Source of the DNA: CAWINX01 sp963837585
GTDB lineage: Bacteria; Actinomycetota; Thermoleophilia; Solirubrobacterales; 70-9
Reading direction: 5' to 3'
DNA: 64,000 nucleotides
NCBI GenBank assembly: GCA_963837585.1
Contig: CAWINX010000004.1
Location: 693,206-757,205 of the forward strand
Every line of letters starts with the position of its first letter. The stretch's first letter is position 1. A model generated the notes under the pieces. That model saw only the letters and a program-made list of their open reading frames with translations, was not told where the DNA came from and searched no databases. Below are positions 36,680 through 45,465 of this stretch, in pieces. The position numbers and the translations under genes were made by a program.

Positions 36680-37855
36680 CTAGCCACTCAGGAGCTCGAT
36701 GACTTGCGGTGCACGAAACATCTTCCTGCCGTTTCGATCGACTTCGACAACAAGGTTTACTTCGACAAGGCGCCTCAGGGCATTGATGGCAGCCTGCCGG
36801 CTGATCTGGTGCTCTTGGGCAACTCCCGGAGCGGTCAGTAGCGGTTTCCCGATGAGTTCTCCCGCGAGTCGCTCGGCCACGCCGGATATTCCGTGCTCGC
36901 GGACCGCCGTCAACGCGTTGTCGCGCCAGGAAAGCAGCCCGTCAATTCGCAGCCGCGTGCTGTCTGCTGCTGCTGCGATGCCCGTCGCGAAGAACTGAAT
37001 CCAAGAGTCCCAATCCCCAGTTCGACTGAGTTCCAAGAGACCCGCTTGGTAATCGTCGCGGCGGTCTTCAAACCAGGGGGACACGACAAGGATGGGCTCG
37101 CCAAGAGGCCCTCCGCGAATGACTTGAAGAACGACAAGTAGGCGACCGATGCGGCCGTTTCCGTCGGAGAACGGGTGAAGGGTTTCGAATTGGTAATGCG
37201 CCATGGCCGCTCGCACCACGAGCGGAAGATCGCGTGGCGTCGCGACCCACTCGACCCATTGCTCAAAATCGGCGCGGAGTGGCTCCCCTGGTGGTGGGGG
37301 CACGAATCGCGCCTCGGCGATGGGGGCATTACGAGGCCCTACAACCACCTGCCTATCGCGAACTCGCCCGCTGTCGCTGTGTTCATCCCGAGTGCCCTGC
37401 ACGAGGGTCCTTTGAAGAGTTCCGATAAAGCCGGAGGTGAGGGCTCGCTCGGGTTCCCAGCTGCATCCAAGCTCGGCCGCCACGACGAAATTGAGAACCT
37501 CCCGAACCTCAAGGGGAAGCTGCTCCCTGTTTTCAATGTCCGATTCCAAGACCTCTTCAAACGGGGCATAGGTCCCCTCAAGGGCACTCGTGCTTTGCGC
37601 CTCGCGTCTAAGCGCGGGTCCTCGCAGTAGGGCCGCGTCTGGAATCTGTTGACTAGCCTGATCCAAGCGAGCAAGGGCAGCCTCCGTTATTGCCACCTGG
37701 GTCCAGGTGGCAGGCTGTAGCTGAATCGTCTCCGGCAGGGGGTTTGGGACGAAGGCCCAATAGTCGTAACCCTGGCCTGTCCGTTGATCGACCCCTGAAA
37801 TCGGGACAAGATGTCCCATCGGACTGCCTTCTAGGGCAGGAATATCCATAGCCAA
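36680..37855 (-). CDS. Fic-domain AMPylase-like protein
   Basis: 391 residues, intact. The Fic core is FETLHPFSDGNGRIGRLLVV, carrying the catalytic His and the phosphate-binding DGNGR. An N-terminal inhibitory helix is present as STSALEGTYAPFEEVL (the SxxxEG type), so the protein is probably self-inhibited. The N-terminus has PLPETIQLQPATWTQVAIT, typical of the Fic_N domain. The C-terminus is a winged helix: ISRQAAINALRRLVEVNLVV. Fic proteins attach AMP or other phosphoryl groups to target hydroxyls. Codon use is less G/C-biased than in neighbours, which hints at transfer. Confidence 0.9.
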   Translation of the reverse strand: MAMDIPALEGSPMGHLVPISGVDQRTGQGYDYWAFVPNPLPETIQLQPATWTQVAITEAALARLDQASQQIPDAALLRGPALRREAQSTSALEGTYAPFEEVLESDIENREQLPLEVREVLNFVVAAELGCSWEPERALTSGFIGTLQRTLVQGTRDEHSDSGRVRDRQVVVGPRNAPIAEARFVPPPPGEPLRADFEQWVEWVATPRDLPLVVRAAMAHYQFETLHPFSDGNGRIGRLLVVLQVIRGGPLGEPILVVSPWFEDRRDDYQAGLLELSRTGDWDSWIQFFATGIAAAADSTRLRIDGLLSWRDNALTAVREHGISGVAERLAGELIGKPLLTAPGVAQEHQISRQAAINALRRLVEVNLVVEVDRNGRKMFRAPQVIELLSG

Positions 37856-37872
37856 CTAGATTGCATTGTCTA

Positions 37873-37908
37873 TTGTCATACGACAAGTATAAGAGGTATT
37901 TACTTGTC
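37873..37908. promoter_or_regulatory. AT-rich promoter/operator region of the Fic gene
   Basis: Two nested inverted repeats: TTGTC-ATAC-GACAA (37873-37886) and GACAAGTA (37882-37889) with TACTTGTC (37901-37908). On the minus strand TTGACA boxes occur upstream of the Fic start. The region 37856-37930 is strikingly A/T-rich for this genome. Binding by the Fic protein's own winged helix is a possibility. Confidence 0.5.
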
Positions 37909-38101
37909 AACAAAGTTAAAGGCGTAACTCTAGTTGTCAAGAATCGTCTAAGGCCAAGTCGAAGCCTTAAATGCTTGGCATGGGCGTATCCGTGATGGAT
38001 CTCACTCAGTCGCGCTCCCCGACGTTCGATGGTTGGTCGTCTTGCTGCCGCGGGGCAGGGACCCGCTGAGCGACCCCTTATGACGAACCCGACGATCTAA
38101 A

Positions 38102-38521
38102 GTGTCATTTGTGTCGCAGAGGCCTCTCGAGCTGATCCTCGCTCGCAACCTGATGTCGGCGCTCTCGACGCCGGCCTTCCTGGTCGACGAGGGCGGTGTC
38201 CTCGTCTTCTACAACGAGGCGGCCGGCATGCTGCTGGGCAAACGATTCGAGGAGCTGGGGACGGTCGGCCCCGATGAGTGGGGCTCGCTGTTCGGGCCCT
38301 TCGACGCCGAGGGGGAGCCGATCCCCTATGACGAGCTGCCGCTCGTCGTCGCCGTCCGCAACGGCCGCCCCGCCCACGCCGACTTCGAGATCCGCTCGAC
38401 CGACGGGGCGCGCCACACGGTCGAGGCGTCGGCCTTCCCGATCCTCACCGCGCACGGCTCCCAGGGCGCGATCGCCGTCTTCTGGCCGAGCCGGATGAAC
38501 GGCAACGGGCACGCCGCATGA
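38102..38521 (+). CDS. single PAS-domain protein
   Basis: 139 residues from GTG 38102 (or GTG 38111). One PAS fold fills the protein: LMSALSTPAFLVDEGGVLVF, YNEAAGMLLGKRFEELG, then FEIRSTDGARHTVEASAFPI and GAIAVFWPSRMNGN. There is no output domain, so it may sense a ligand and act on a partner. Its stop overlaps the start of the metallo-hydrolase (ATGA). Confidence 0.82.
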   Translation: MSFVSQRPLELILARNLMSALSTPAFLVDEGGVLVFYNEAAGMLLGKRFEELGTVGPDEWGSLFGPFDAEGEPIPYDELPLVVAVRNGRPAHADFEIRSTDGARHTVEASAFPILTAHGSQGAIAVFWPSRMNGNGHAA

Positions 38522-39395
38522 AGGTCAAGCTCTGGGGGACGCGCGGCTCGATCCCGTCCCCGGGGCCGGAGACGGTGCGCTACGGGGGCAACACCTCCTG
38601 CGTCGGCGTCACCCTCTCGGACGGCTCGCTGCTGGCGCTCGACGCCGGCACCGGCATCCGCAGCCTCGGCCTGGCGCTCGGCGACGAGCCGGCCCGCCTC
38701 CACATCCTCCTCACCCACCTCCACCTCGACCACATCCAGGGCCTCGTCTTCTTCGCCCCCGCCTTCCGTCCCCAGACCGAGATCGTCATCTGGGGGCCGT
38801 CCTCGCCGGAGGCCTCGCTGCGCGATCGCATCGCCCGCTACATCTCGGCGCCGCTTTCGCCGGTCGAGGTGCGCGAGCTGCCCTGCGACGTCTCCTTCCG
38901 CCACTGCCCGGAGACCGAGTGGGAGATCGGCCCGGCCCGCATCCGCGCCGCCTCGGTCGCCCACCGCGGGCCGACGCTCGGCTACCGGATCGACGACGGC
39001 GACAGCTCCCTCACCTACATCCCCGACCACGAGCCCGCGCTCGGCGCCGACCTCGACGCGCTGGAGGAGGACTGGATCTCCGGCTTCGCCCTGGCGCGGG
39101 ACACCTCGCTGCTGATCCACGACGGCCAGTACGCCGACCACGAGTACCCCGACCACCTCGGCTGGGGCCACTCCTCCCTCTCCCACTCCCTCTCCTTCGC
39201 CCGCCGCACCGGCGCCCGGCGCACCGTGCTCTTCCACCACGACCCGCTGCACTCCGACGAGTTCCTCGACGACTTCGGCCGCAGGCCCGCGAGCGCTGGG
39301 TCGAGATGGGTGGCGAACCCGGCGCCGTCGAGCTCGCCGTCGAGCGGGCCGAGTTCGAGCTGCCGGTCAAGGCCGGCCTTCCGGCTGTTCCTTAG
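38518..39395 (+). CDS. metallo-beta-lactamase-fold hydrolase, frameshifted
   Basis: About 292 codons. It starts MKVKLWGTRGSIPSPGPETV, followed by RYGGNTSCVGV, and has the zinc motif HILLTHLHLDHIQGLVFF (HxHxDH). Later ligands are in YIPDHEPAL, LLIHDGQY and LFHHDPLHSDEFLDDF. One indel near 39290 separates the tail WVEMGGEPGAVELAVERAEF. The WGTRGSIP start is common in signalling-related phosphodiesterase-like proteins that occur with PAS or response-regulator domains. Coupling to the PAS gene suggests they work together. Confidence 0.82.
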
Positions 39396-39423
39396 GAGCC
39401 GCGCCGAGCTGCTCTGCGCCTGG

Positions 39424-40045
39424 ATGTCTCTTCCGCCTCGGATCGCGGCTGCCGCCGATCGCTCGGAGCGCGTTCGGGACGCGTTGGAAGTGGCGCGCGC
39501 CGCCCACGCCGGGCAGATCCGCAACGGCAGCGGCGGGATGCCCTACATCGACCACCCGATCGCGGTCGCCGAGCTGCTCTCCGAGCACGGCTACGGCGAT
39601 GACGTGCTGGCGGCGGCGCTACTGCACGACGTCGTCGAGGAGAGCGAGGTCGAGGTCGACGAGTTGCGCGAGCGCTTCGGCGGGCGGGTCGCCGATCTGG
39701 TCGAGGCGCTCACCGACGACGTCGAGATCGAGGACTACGAATCGCGCAAGGAATGTGCATCGCCGCCACGTCGAGGCGGCCGGGCCCGACGCGCTGGCGA
39801 TCTACGCCGCCGACAAGCTGACCAATATCCGCGCGCTGCGCCGCGTCTACGCGACGCAGGGCGAGGCGGTCGGCGAGGAGCTGAAGGCGCCGCTGGACGT
39901 CAAGGTCGCGGTCTGGGAGGCGGACCTCTCCCTGCTCTCCTCGGTGGCGCCCGACCTTGCCTTCCTCAGCGATCTGGGCGATCAGCTCGCTGGGCTGCAA
40001 TCGGATCGTCAAGCGGTGGCGACTCCAGAGACCCCTGCACCTTGA
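39424..40045 (+). CDS. HD-domain hydrolase, (p)ppGpp-hydrolase-like, frameshifted
   Basis: About 206 codons, ATG 39424. Motifs match SpoT/MESH1-type hydrolases: ARAAHAGQIRNGSGGMPYID, HPIAVAELLSEHGY, VLAAALLHDVVEESEVEVDE (HD metal pair) and ALAIYAADKLTNIRALRRVY. One indel lies near 39752. It probably hydrolyses (p)ppGpp or a similar nucleotide; no synthetase domain is present. The 3' end overlaps the converging DUF6328 gene by 80 bases. Confidence 0.8.
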
Positions 40046-40502
40046 ATCGCCGCTGCAACGGCAGCAGATACCAGAGCACCGCGAACATCGCCAGCGCCGC
40101 GGCGCTGGTCACGACCGTCGCGATGCCGCCGAAGAGGATGTCGGTGATCAGCATGATCGCCCCGGTCATCGCCAGGGCCAGGAAGCCGAGCCCGGCGATC
40201 GTGAAGCGATTGGCGAGGTAGACCAAGTGGCGCTTCTGCTGGAGGTGGAAGGTCATCCGGTGGTAGGCGGAGGGCGAGATCAGCAGCGCCGCCGAGATCG
40301 CCGTGCAGAGCAGCGTCCCGAAGTAGACGTCCTTCTCAAAGGGCGAGATCTCGGTGAAATTGCGCTGGAACGGAACCGCGAGCAGGAAGGCGAAGAGGAC
40401 CTGGACGCCGGGCAGCGCCACCCGCAGCTCCTGCAGCAGCTCGCTGAGATTGCGATCGAGTCGCGCGTCCTCAGTCTCGTCTCGCCCCGAAGGCCGGTCC
40501 AT
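39966..40502 (-). CDS. DUF6328-like membrane protein
   Basis: 178 residues, intact, ATG 40502 with AGGTGG upstream. The N-terminus reads NLSELLQELRVALPGVQVLF, followed by four membrane segments (FAFLLAVPF; YFGTLLCTAISAALLISPSA; FTIAGLGFLALAMTGAIMLI; AALAMFAVLWYLLPL). RMTFHLQQKRHLVYLANR lies in the central loop. This matches DUF6328, small actinobacterial membrane proteins of unknown function. Confidence 0.78.
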   Translation of the reverse strand: MDRPSGRDETEDARLDRNLSELLQELRVALPGVQVLFAFLLAVPFQRNFTEISPFEKDVYFGTLLCTAISAALLISPSAYHRMTFHLQQKRHLVYLANRFTIAGLGFLALAMTGAIMLITDILFGGIATVVTSAAALAMFAVLWYLLPLQRRFKVQGSLESPPLDDPIAAQRADRPDR

Positions 40503-40591
40503 GTATCCACCTTAGACCGCTGACTTCGCCCTTTGGGGTGCATATGCGCCCAAAACGACGAAGTCAGCGTGAAGCGACTTAGGATCGCGCC

Positions 40592-41278
40592 ATGGGACGA
40601 CTCGGGTTCGTGGTCGGGAGCAGCGCGCTCGGCGCCTCGGGCGAGGGGATCGCGGACCTGGCCGCCCGCCACGGCGCGACGGTCCTCCAGCGCCACGGGG
40701 CCGGATCGGCCGGCGACTACACCCTCCCCCACCGGATCGACCACGTCGCCAACCTGCGCTCACTCGCCGACGCCGGCTGCGACCGCGTCCTGGCGATCGG
40801 CTCGGTCGGCTCCCTCGACCCCGCCCTCGCGGTCGGCTCCTTCCTCTGTCCCGACGACTTCATCGCGCTCCAGCTCGGCGTCTCCGCCTTCGACGACTCC
40901 CGCGGCCACGCGATGCCGGGGTTCGACCGCGACTGGCGCCGGAGGGTGCTCGCCGCCTGGGCCGCGGCCGGAGCGCCCGAGCTGCGCGACGGCGGCGTCT
41001 ACTGGCAGACGATCGGGCCGCGCTTCGAGACTCCGGCGGAGATCCGCCTGATCGCCGCCCACGCCGACGTGGTCGGGATGACGATCGCCTCCGAGTGCAT
41101 CGTCGCCGGCGAGCTGGGGCTGCCCTACGCGGCGATCTGCCTGGTCGACAACCTCGCCAACGGGGTCGGCGAAGGCCTCTCTCTTGAGCAGCTGGAGCGC
41201 GACCGGGAGGCAAACCATGCCCGCCTGTTCGAAGCGCTCGATGCGGTGCTGCCGACTCTCACCGCCGGGGACGGATGA
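40592..41278 (+). CDS. purine-nucleoside/methylthioadenosine phosphorylase family protein
   Basis: 228 residues, intact. TAGGAT lies six bases before ATG 40592, suggesting a leaderless message. The phosphorylase fold shows VLAIGSVGSLDPALAVGSFL, TIGPRFETPAEIRLIAAHAD and VVGMTIASECIVAGELGLPY (VGMT..E motif). It likely cleaves methylthioadenosine or a related nucleoside with phosphate. It precedes a methylthioadenosine-deaminase-like gene. Confidence 0.85.
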   Translation: MGRLGFVVGSSALGASGEGIADLAARHGATVLQRHGAGSAGDYTLPHRIDHVANLRSLADAGCDRVLAIGSVGSLDPALAVGSFLCPDDFIALQLGVSAFDDSRGHAMPGFDRDWRRRVLAAWAAAGAPELRDGGVYWQTIGPRFETPAEIRLIAAHADVVGMTIASECIVAGELGLPYAAICLVDNLANGVGEGLSLEQLERDREANHARLFEALDAVLPTLTAGDG

Positions 41279-41297
41279 GCACGGGGGGAGGTTCCAC

Positions 41298-42560
41298 TTG
41301 AGCGAGCCGCCCGCCCCACCCCTGACCGTCACCGGCGCCCTGCTCGACGGCGAGCGAGTCGGCCTGCGCTGCGAGGGCGGGATGATCGCCGCGCTGGGCC
41401 CCGATGTGACGCCCGCCCCGGGCGACGAGACGATCGACGCCGGCGGCGCCCCGCTCCTCCCCCCTCTCCTCAACGGCCACACCCATGCGGCGATGACGCT
41501 GTTCCGCGGCAGCGGCGGCGACCTGCCGTTGATGCGCTGGCTGCGCGAGAAGGTCTGGCCCGTCGAGGCGAAGCTCGAGCCCGAGGACGTCTACTGGGGC
41601 ACCCGGCTCGCCTGCCTGGAGATGATCCGCTCCGGCACGACCCGCTTCTGGGACATGTACTGGCACCCGGCCGCGACCGCCCGCGCGGTCTCCGACGCCG
41701 GCATGCGGGCAACGATCGGCGGCCCGCTCTTCGACGCCGACGGCGGTGGCGCCGAGATGCGCGAGGCGGCGCTGAACAACCTCGCCGAGCTGGAGGAGTC
41801 CGGGCCGGGGATCGAGCGAGCGCTCTGCCCCCACGCGATCTACACGGTCAGCGAGGAGCTGCTGCGCTGGACCGCGGAGACCGCCGCCGAGCACGACGCC
41901 GCGATCCAGATCCACCTCTCCGAGACCGAGCAGGAGGTCGCCGATTGCCTCGCAGCCCACGGCGAGCGCCCGGCCGCCTACCTCGACCGGCTCGGCATGC
42001 TCGGCCCCCGGACCGTCCTCGCCCACGGCGTCTGGCTCGACGACGCCGAGCTGGAGCTGATCGCCGCGCGCGGCGCGACCGTCGTCGCCAACCCGGTCGC
42101 CAACATGAAGCTCGCGGTCGGCGGCGCCCTCCCCTACCCGGCGGCGCGCCGCGCCGGGGTCGCGGTCGGCCTCGGCACCGACGGCGCCGGCTCCAACGAC
42201 TCGCTCGACCTGCTCGCCGACCTCAAGGCCTTCGCCCTCCTCCAAAAGCACGCCGCCGCCGACGCGGCCGCGATCGGCGCCGCCGAGGCGTGGGATGTCG
42301 CCACCGGCGCCCGGGCGCCGCTGCTCGGCGCAACGCCGCTGGAACCCGGCGCGCCCGCCGACTTCATCCTGCTGCGACCCGACGCCCCGGAGCTCGGCTT
42401 CGGCGACCTGCACGAGAGCCTCGTCTACGCGGCGAGCGGCGCGGTCGTCGACACCACGGTCGTCGCCGGCCGCGTGCTGATGCGCGGCGGCGAGGTCCCC
42501 GGCGCCGACGAGATTCTCGCCCGCGCGGTCGAGCGCGCCCGCCGCCTCGGCCTCGCCTGA
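41298..42560 (+). CDS. MTA/SAH-deaminase-like amidohydrolase
   Basis: About 420 residues from TTG 41298 with GGGGAGG upstream. Metal-binding HTH is in LLNGHTHAAMTLFRGSGGDL; further ligands lie in QIHLSETEQEV, VLAHGVWLD, and VGLGTDGAGSNDSLDLLADL. These are the motifs of TrzN/MtaD-type deaminases that remove ammonia from methylthioadenosine or S-adenosylhomocysteine. With the phosphorylase it forms an SAM by-product salvage pair. Confidence 0.87.
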   Translation: MSEPPAPPLTVTGALLDGERVGLRCEGGMIAALGPDVTPAPGDETIDAGGAPLLPPLLNGHTHAAMTLFRGSGGDLPLMRWLREKVWPVEAKLEPEDVYWGTRLACLEMIRSGTTRFWDMYWHPAATARAVSDAGMRATIGGPLFDADGGGAEMREAALNNLAELEESGPGIERALCPHAIYTVSEELLRWTAETAAEHDAAIQIHLSETEQEVADCLAAHGERPAAYLDRLGMLGPRTVLAHGVWLDDAELELIAARGATVVANPVANMKLAVGGALPYPAARRAGVAVGLGTDGAGSNDSLDLLADLKAFALLQKHAAADAAAIGAAEAWDVATGARAPLLGATPLEPGAPADFILLRPDAPELGFGDLHESLVYAASGAVVDTTVVAGRVLMRGGEVPGADEILARAVERARRLGLA

Positions 42561-42586
42561 CTTGACGACTTCTCGATACTGAGGGC

Positions 42587-43759
42587 ATGGCGGACGTGCT
42601 GAACACGATCGGCGAGGGCATCAAGCAGTCGCTGCTGATGGCGTACGAGGTCTGGTGGGCGCTGGTCCTCGGCTTCGCGATCTCCGCGATCGTCCAGGCC
42701 TGGGTGCCGCGCGAGCGGGTCGAGGCGTCCCTCTCGGGCTCGGGCTTCGTGCCGCTGGCCAAGGCAACGGGACTGGGCGCCGCCTCGTCGTCGTGCTCCT
42801 ACGCGGCGATCGCGATCGCCAAGTCGCTCTTCCAAAAGGGAGCCTCGGCGACGACGGCGCTCGCCTTCCAGTTCGCCTCGACCAACCTGGTCTGGGAGCT
42901 GGGGCTGGTGATCTGGATCCTGCTCGGTTGGCAGTTCACCCTGGCCGAGTTCATCGGTGGCCTGATCCTGATCGCCCTGATGGCGATCCTGCTGCGGCTT
43001 TTCGTCTCCCCCCGGCTGGAGGAGCAGGCCCGCGAGCACGCCCGTGAGGCGCAGGAGGGACACCAGCACCACTCCGAAAGCGAGCGAATGGGCTGGCGTG
43101 AGCGGATCGCCTCGACCGAGGCCTGGACCGACGTCGCCCACAACTTCCGCGGCGACTGGCTGATGCTCTGGAAGGAGATCTCAATCGGCTTCGTGCTCGC
43201 CGGCTTCATCGGCCTGCTCGGCAACGATTTCTTCAACTCGCTCTTCGTCGAGAACGCGCCGCCGCTGGTCAAGACGCTCGAGAACGTCCTCGTCGGTCCG
43301 CTGATCGCCGTGCTCAGCTTCGTCTGCTCGGTCGGCAACGCACCGCTCGCCGCGATTCTCTGGTCGGGAGGAATCAGCTTCGCCGGCGTAATCGCCTTCA
43401 TCTTTGCCGACCTGATCATCGTCCCGATCATCCTCGCCTACCGCAAGTACTACGGCTGGCCGTTCGCGATCCGGATCGTCGCGCTGATGTTCGTGACGAT
43501 GGTCATCGCGGCGCTCCTCGTCGACGGCCTCTTCGGGCTCGCCGGGCTGATCCCGACCACGCGGCCGAGCCGCGCCGACGTCTTCGGGTCGGTCCAGCTC
43601 GACTACAAGCTGGCGCTCAACGTCCTCGGGCTCGTCATCTTCGCGGCGCTCTTCCGGCTCGCCGCGCGCGACCGCAGCCGCGACAGCGTCACCTGCCCCG
43701 CCCACGCCGCCGAGAGCCCCGAGACGGCGGCGAGCAGCAGCGCGACGCGCGGGTCGTAG
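42587..43759 (+). CDS. UPF0718/DUF318-type permease
   Basis: 390 residues, intact, ATG 42587. About eight membrane segments in two halves. Each half carries the conserved Cys/Ser motif: ATGLGAASSSCSYAAIAIAK and LSFVCSVGNAPLAAILWSGG. A His-rich cytoplasmic loop (EGHQHHSESERM) lies between them. Members are suspected metal or organo-arsenic/cation permeases; the substrate here is unknown. The last 157 bases lie antisense to the MFS gene. Confidence 0.85.
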   Translation: MADVLNTIGEGIKQSLLMAYEVWWALVLGFAISAIVQAWVPRERVEASLSGSGFVPLAKATGLGAASSSCSYAAIAIAKSLFQKGASATTALAFQFASTNLVWELGLVIWILLGWQFTLAEFIGGLILIALMAILLRLFVSPRLEEQAREHAREAQEGHQHHSESERMGWRERIASTEAWTDVAHNFRGDWLMLWKEISIGFVLAGFIGLLGNDFFNSLFVENAPPLVKTLENVLVGPLIAVLSFVCSVGNAPLAAILWSGGISFAGVIAFIFADLIIVPIILAYRKYYGWPFAIRIVALMFVTMVIAALLVDGLFGLAGLIPTTRPSRADVFGSVQLDYKLALNVLGLVIFAALFRLAARDRSRDSVTCPAHAAESPETAASSSATRGS

Positions 43760-44874
43760 GCCTCCGAGAGCCAGCCGGCCAGCGGCCCGCCGATCGGGGT
43801 CGAGCCGAGGAAGACGACCGAGTAGAGGGCCATCACCCTGCCGCGCATCCGCGGTTCGACCGCAAGCTGCAGCGAGGAGTTGACGCTGGCCGCGAAGGTG
43901 ACCGCCGCCGCGCCCAGCAGGGCCAAGGCGGGTAGCTCGAACGCCAGGGTAGGCGCCAGGGCGGCGAGCAGCGCCAGCACGCCGAAGGCGAGTGCGGCGG
44001 CGGCGATCAAGCCCGGGCCGGTTCGGCCGCGCGCGCCGACGACCAGCGCACCGACGACCGACCCGACGCCCATCGCGCAGACCAGCGCCGCGTAGGCGGC
44101 GGCGCTGCCGCCGAAGCTGAATCGCGCCAGCAGGGGCAGGATCACCTGGAAGTTGAAGCCGAGCGTGCCGACCAACGCCATCAGCGCCAGGGGGACCGCC
44201 AGCTCCGGGGTGGCGCGCACGTAACGCAGGGCGGCGCGAATCGCCCCCCGACCGTGGTCGGCGAGCGGCGCGGAGTGCAGATGCGCAGGATCCATCAGCC
44301 AGAGCGCGACCAGCATCGCCCCGAAGGTCGCTGCGTTGACCGCGAAGCAGGGAGCGACCCCGACCGTTGCGATCAGCACGCCGGCGATCGCCGGGCCGAC
44401 GATCCGGGCCGAGTGGACGATGACGCTGTTGAGGCTGACCGCGTTGACGACCCGGTCGGGACCGACCATTTCGATCACGAAGCTCTGCCGGGTCGGGTTG
44501 TCGACTGCGTTGACCGCACCACGGACGAAAACCAGCGCGAAGACCATCCAGGGCGCGACCACACCCGCCACGGTCAGCGAGAACAGGACCAGTGCCGGCA
44601 CCGCCATCGTCGCCTGGGTGACCATCAGCAGGCGGCGCTTTGAGAAGCGGTCGGCGAGCAGCCCGCCCCAGGCCCCGAAGAGGAGGATCGGCAAAAACTG
44701 AAGCGCCGAGGTGAGCCCGACCGCGACGCCACTGCCGGTCAGGCCGAGGATCAGCCACAGCTCCGCGACCGTCTGCATCCAGTTCCCGGAGAGGGAGACC
44801 AGTTGGCCGACGAAGTAGCGGCGGTAGTTACGGACCGAGAGGGAGTTGAACGAGCGCCGCATGGCCGCCGTCAC
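43603..44874 (-). CDS. MFS transporter (drug-efflux type)
   Basis: 423 residues, intact, from GTG 44874. Twelve membrane segments; the start NSLSVRNYRRYFVGQLVSLS, followed by GNWMQTVAELWLILGLTGSG, and the loop GGLLADRFSKRRLLMVTQA are typical of the enterobactin/multidrug-exporter subfamily. It is the second gene of a MarR-MFS operon, with a GTGA overlap, so it is probably repressed by the MarR protein and induced by a toxic compound. Confidence 0.9.
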   Translation of the reverse strand: MTAAMRRSFNSLSVRNYRRYFVGQLVSLSGNWMQTVAELWLILGLTGSGVAVGLTSALQFLPILLFGAWGGLLADRFSKRRLLMVTQATMAVPALVLFSLTVAGVVAPWMVFALVFVRGAVNAVDNPTRQSFVIEMVGPDRVVNAVSLNSVIVHSARIVGPAIAGVLIATVGVAPCFAVNAATFGAMLVALWLMDPAHLHSAPLADHGRGAIRAALRYVRATPELAVPLALMALVGTLGFNFQVILPLLARFSFGGSAAAYAALVCAMGVGSVVGALVVGARGRTGPGLIAAAALAFGVLALLAALAPTLAFELPALALLGAAAVTFAASVNSSLQLAVEPRMRGRVMALYSVVFLGSTPIGGPLAGWLSEAYDPRVALLLAAVSGLSAAWAGQVTLSRLRSRAASRKSAAKMTSPRTLSASL

Positions 44875-45338
44875 CGGCGCTCATCCTCCAGCATGTCCTC
44901 GAGGATCTCGGCGGCGCGCTCCAGGGTTGCCACGTCGTCGGCGGGGAGGTCGCGCATGCGGCGCGCCAGGTAGGCGTTCTTGCGCCCCCGAAGGCGCCTT
45001 AGGCGCTCCCGGCCGGCGGCGTTGACGCTAACCAGGGCGCTGCGCCCGTCGGTGGGGTCGGGAGTGCGCTCGACCAGGTCGGCCTCGACCAGGGATCGCA
45101 GGACCCGAGTCGCGGTCGGGCGCTTAACCCGCTCGATCTCCGCCAGCTCGCTTGGGGTGAGCGGCCCATGCCTCTCCACCGAGGCGAGGGCAGAGACGGC
45201 CGTAGGGGTCAACGCGGCTCCCGCGGCGCCGGCCGCCTCCTGGCGCAACCGCCGCGCCGTGCGCACGATCGCCAAGCGCAGCCGCGCGGCCGAGGCGGCG
45301 AGCCCCGCCTCGGGCCCCTCGCCGGTCGGGTTCTTCAA
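44871..45338 (-). CDS. MarR-family transcriptional regulator
   Basis: 155 residues from TTG 45338. The winged helix shows TPTAVSALASVERHGPLTPS, ELAEIERVKRPTATRVLRSL and the wing ERTPDPTDGRSALVSVNAAG (DxRS motif). It overlaps the MFS gene. A 15-bp inverted repeat at 45357-45371 just upstream is the probable operator. Confidence 0.9.
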   Translation of the reverse strand: MKNPTGEGPEAGLAASAARLRLAIVRTARRLRQEAAGAAGAALTPTAVSALASVERHGPLTPSELAEIERVKRPTATRVLRSLVEADLVERTPDPTDGRSALVSVNAAGRERLRRLRGRKNAYLARRMRDLPADDVATLERAAEILEDMLEDERR

Positions 45339-45356
45339 GTACTTTGCATCGCTAAT

Positions 45357-45371
45357 TAGTTTAGCAAACTA
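45357..45371. promoter_or_regulatory. MarR operator
   Basis: TAGTTT-AGC-AAACTA is a perfect inverted repeat 19 bases upstream of the MarR start, in an A/T-rich stretch that must contain the promoter. The size and position fit autorepression. Confidence 0.6.
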
Positions 45372-45465
45372 TCTTCCGCTGTTCCTTTGCCCCTCTATAC
45401 CCGGCAAAGGACGACGGGTTGGACGCCAGGTAGGCGACCCGGGCCGCGCGTCGAATCAGTGGCGC

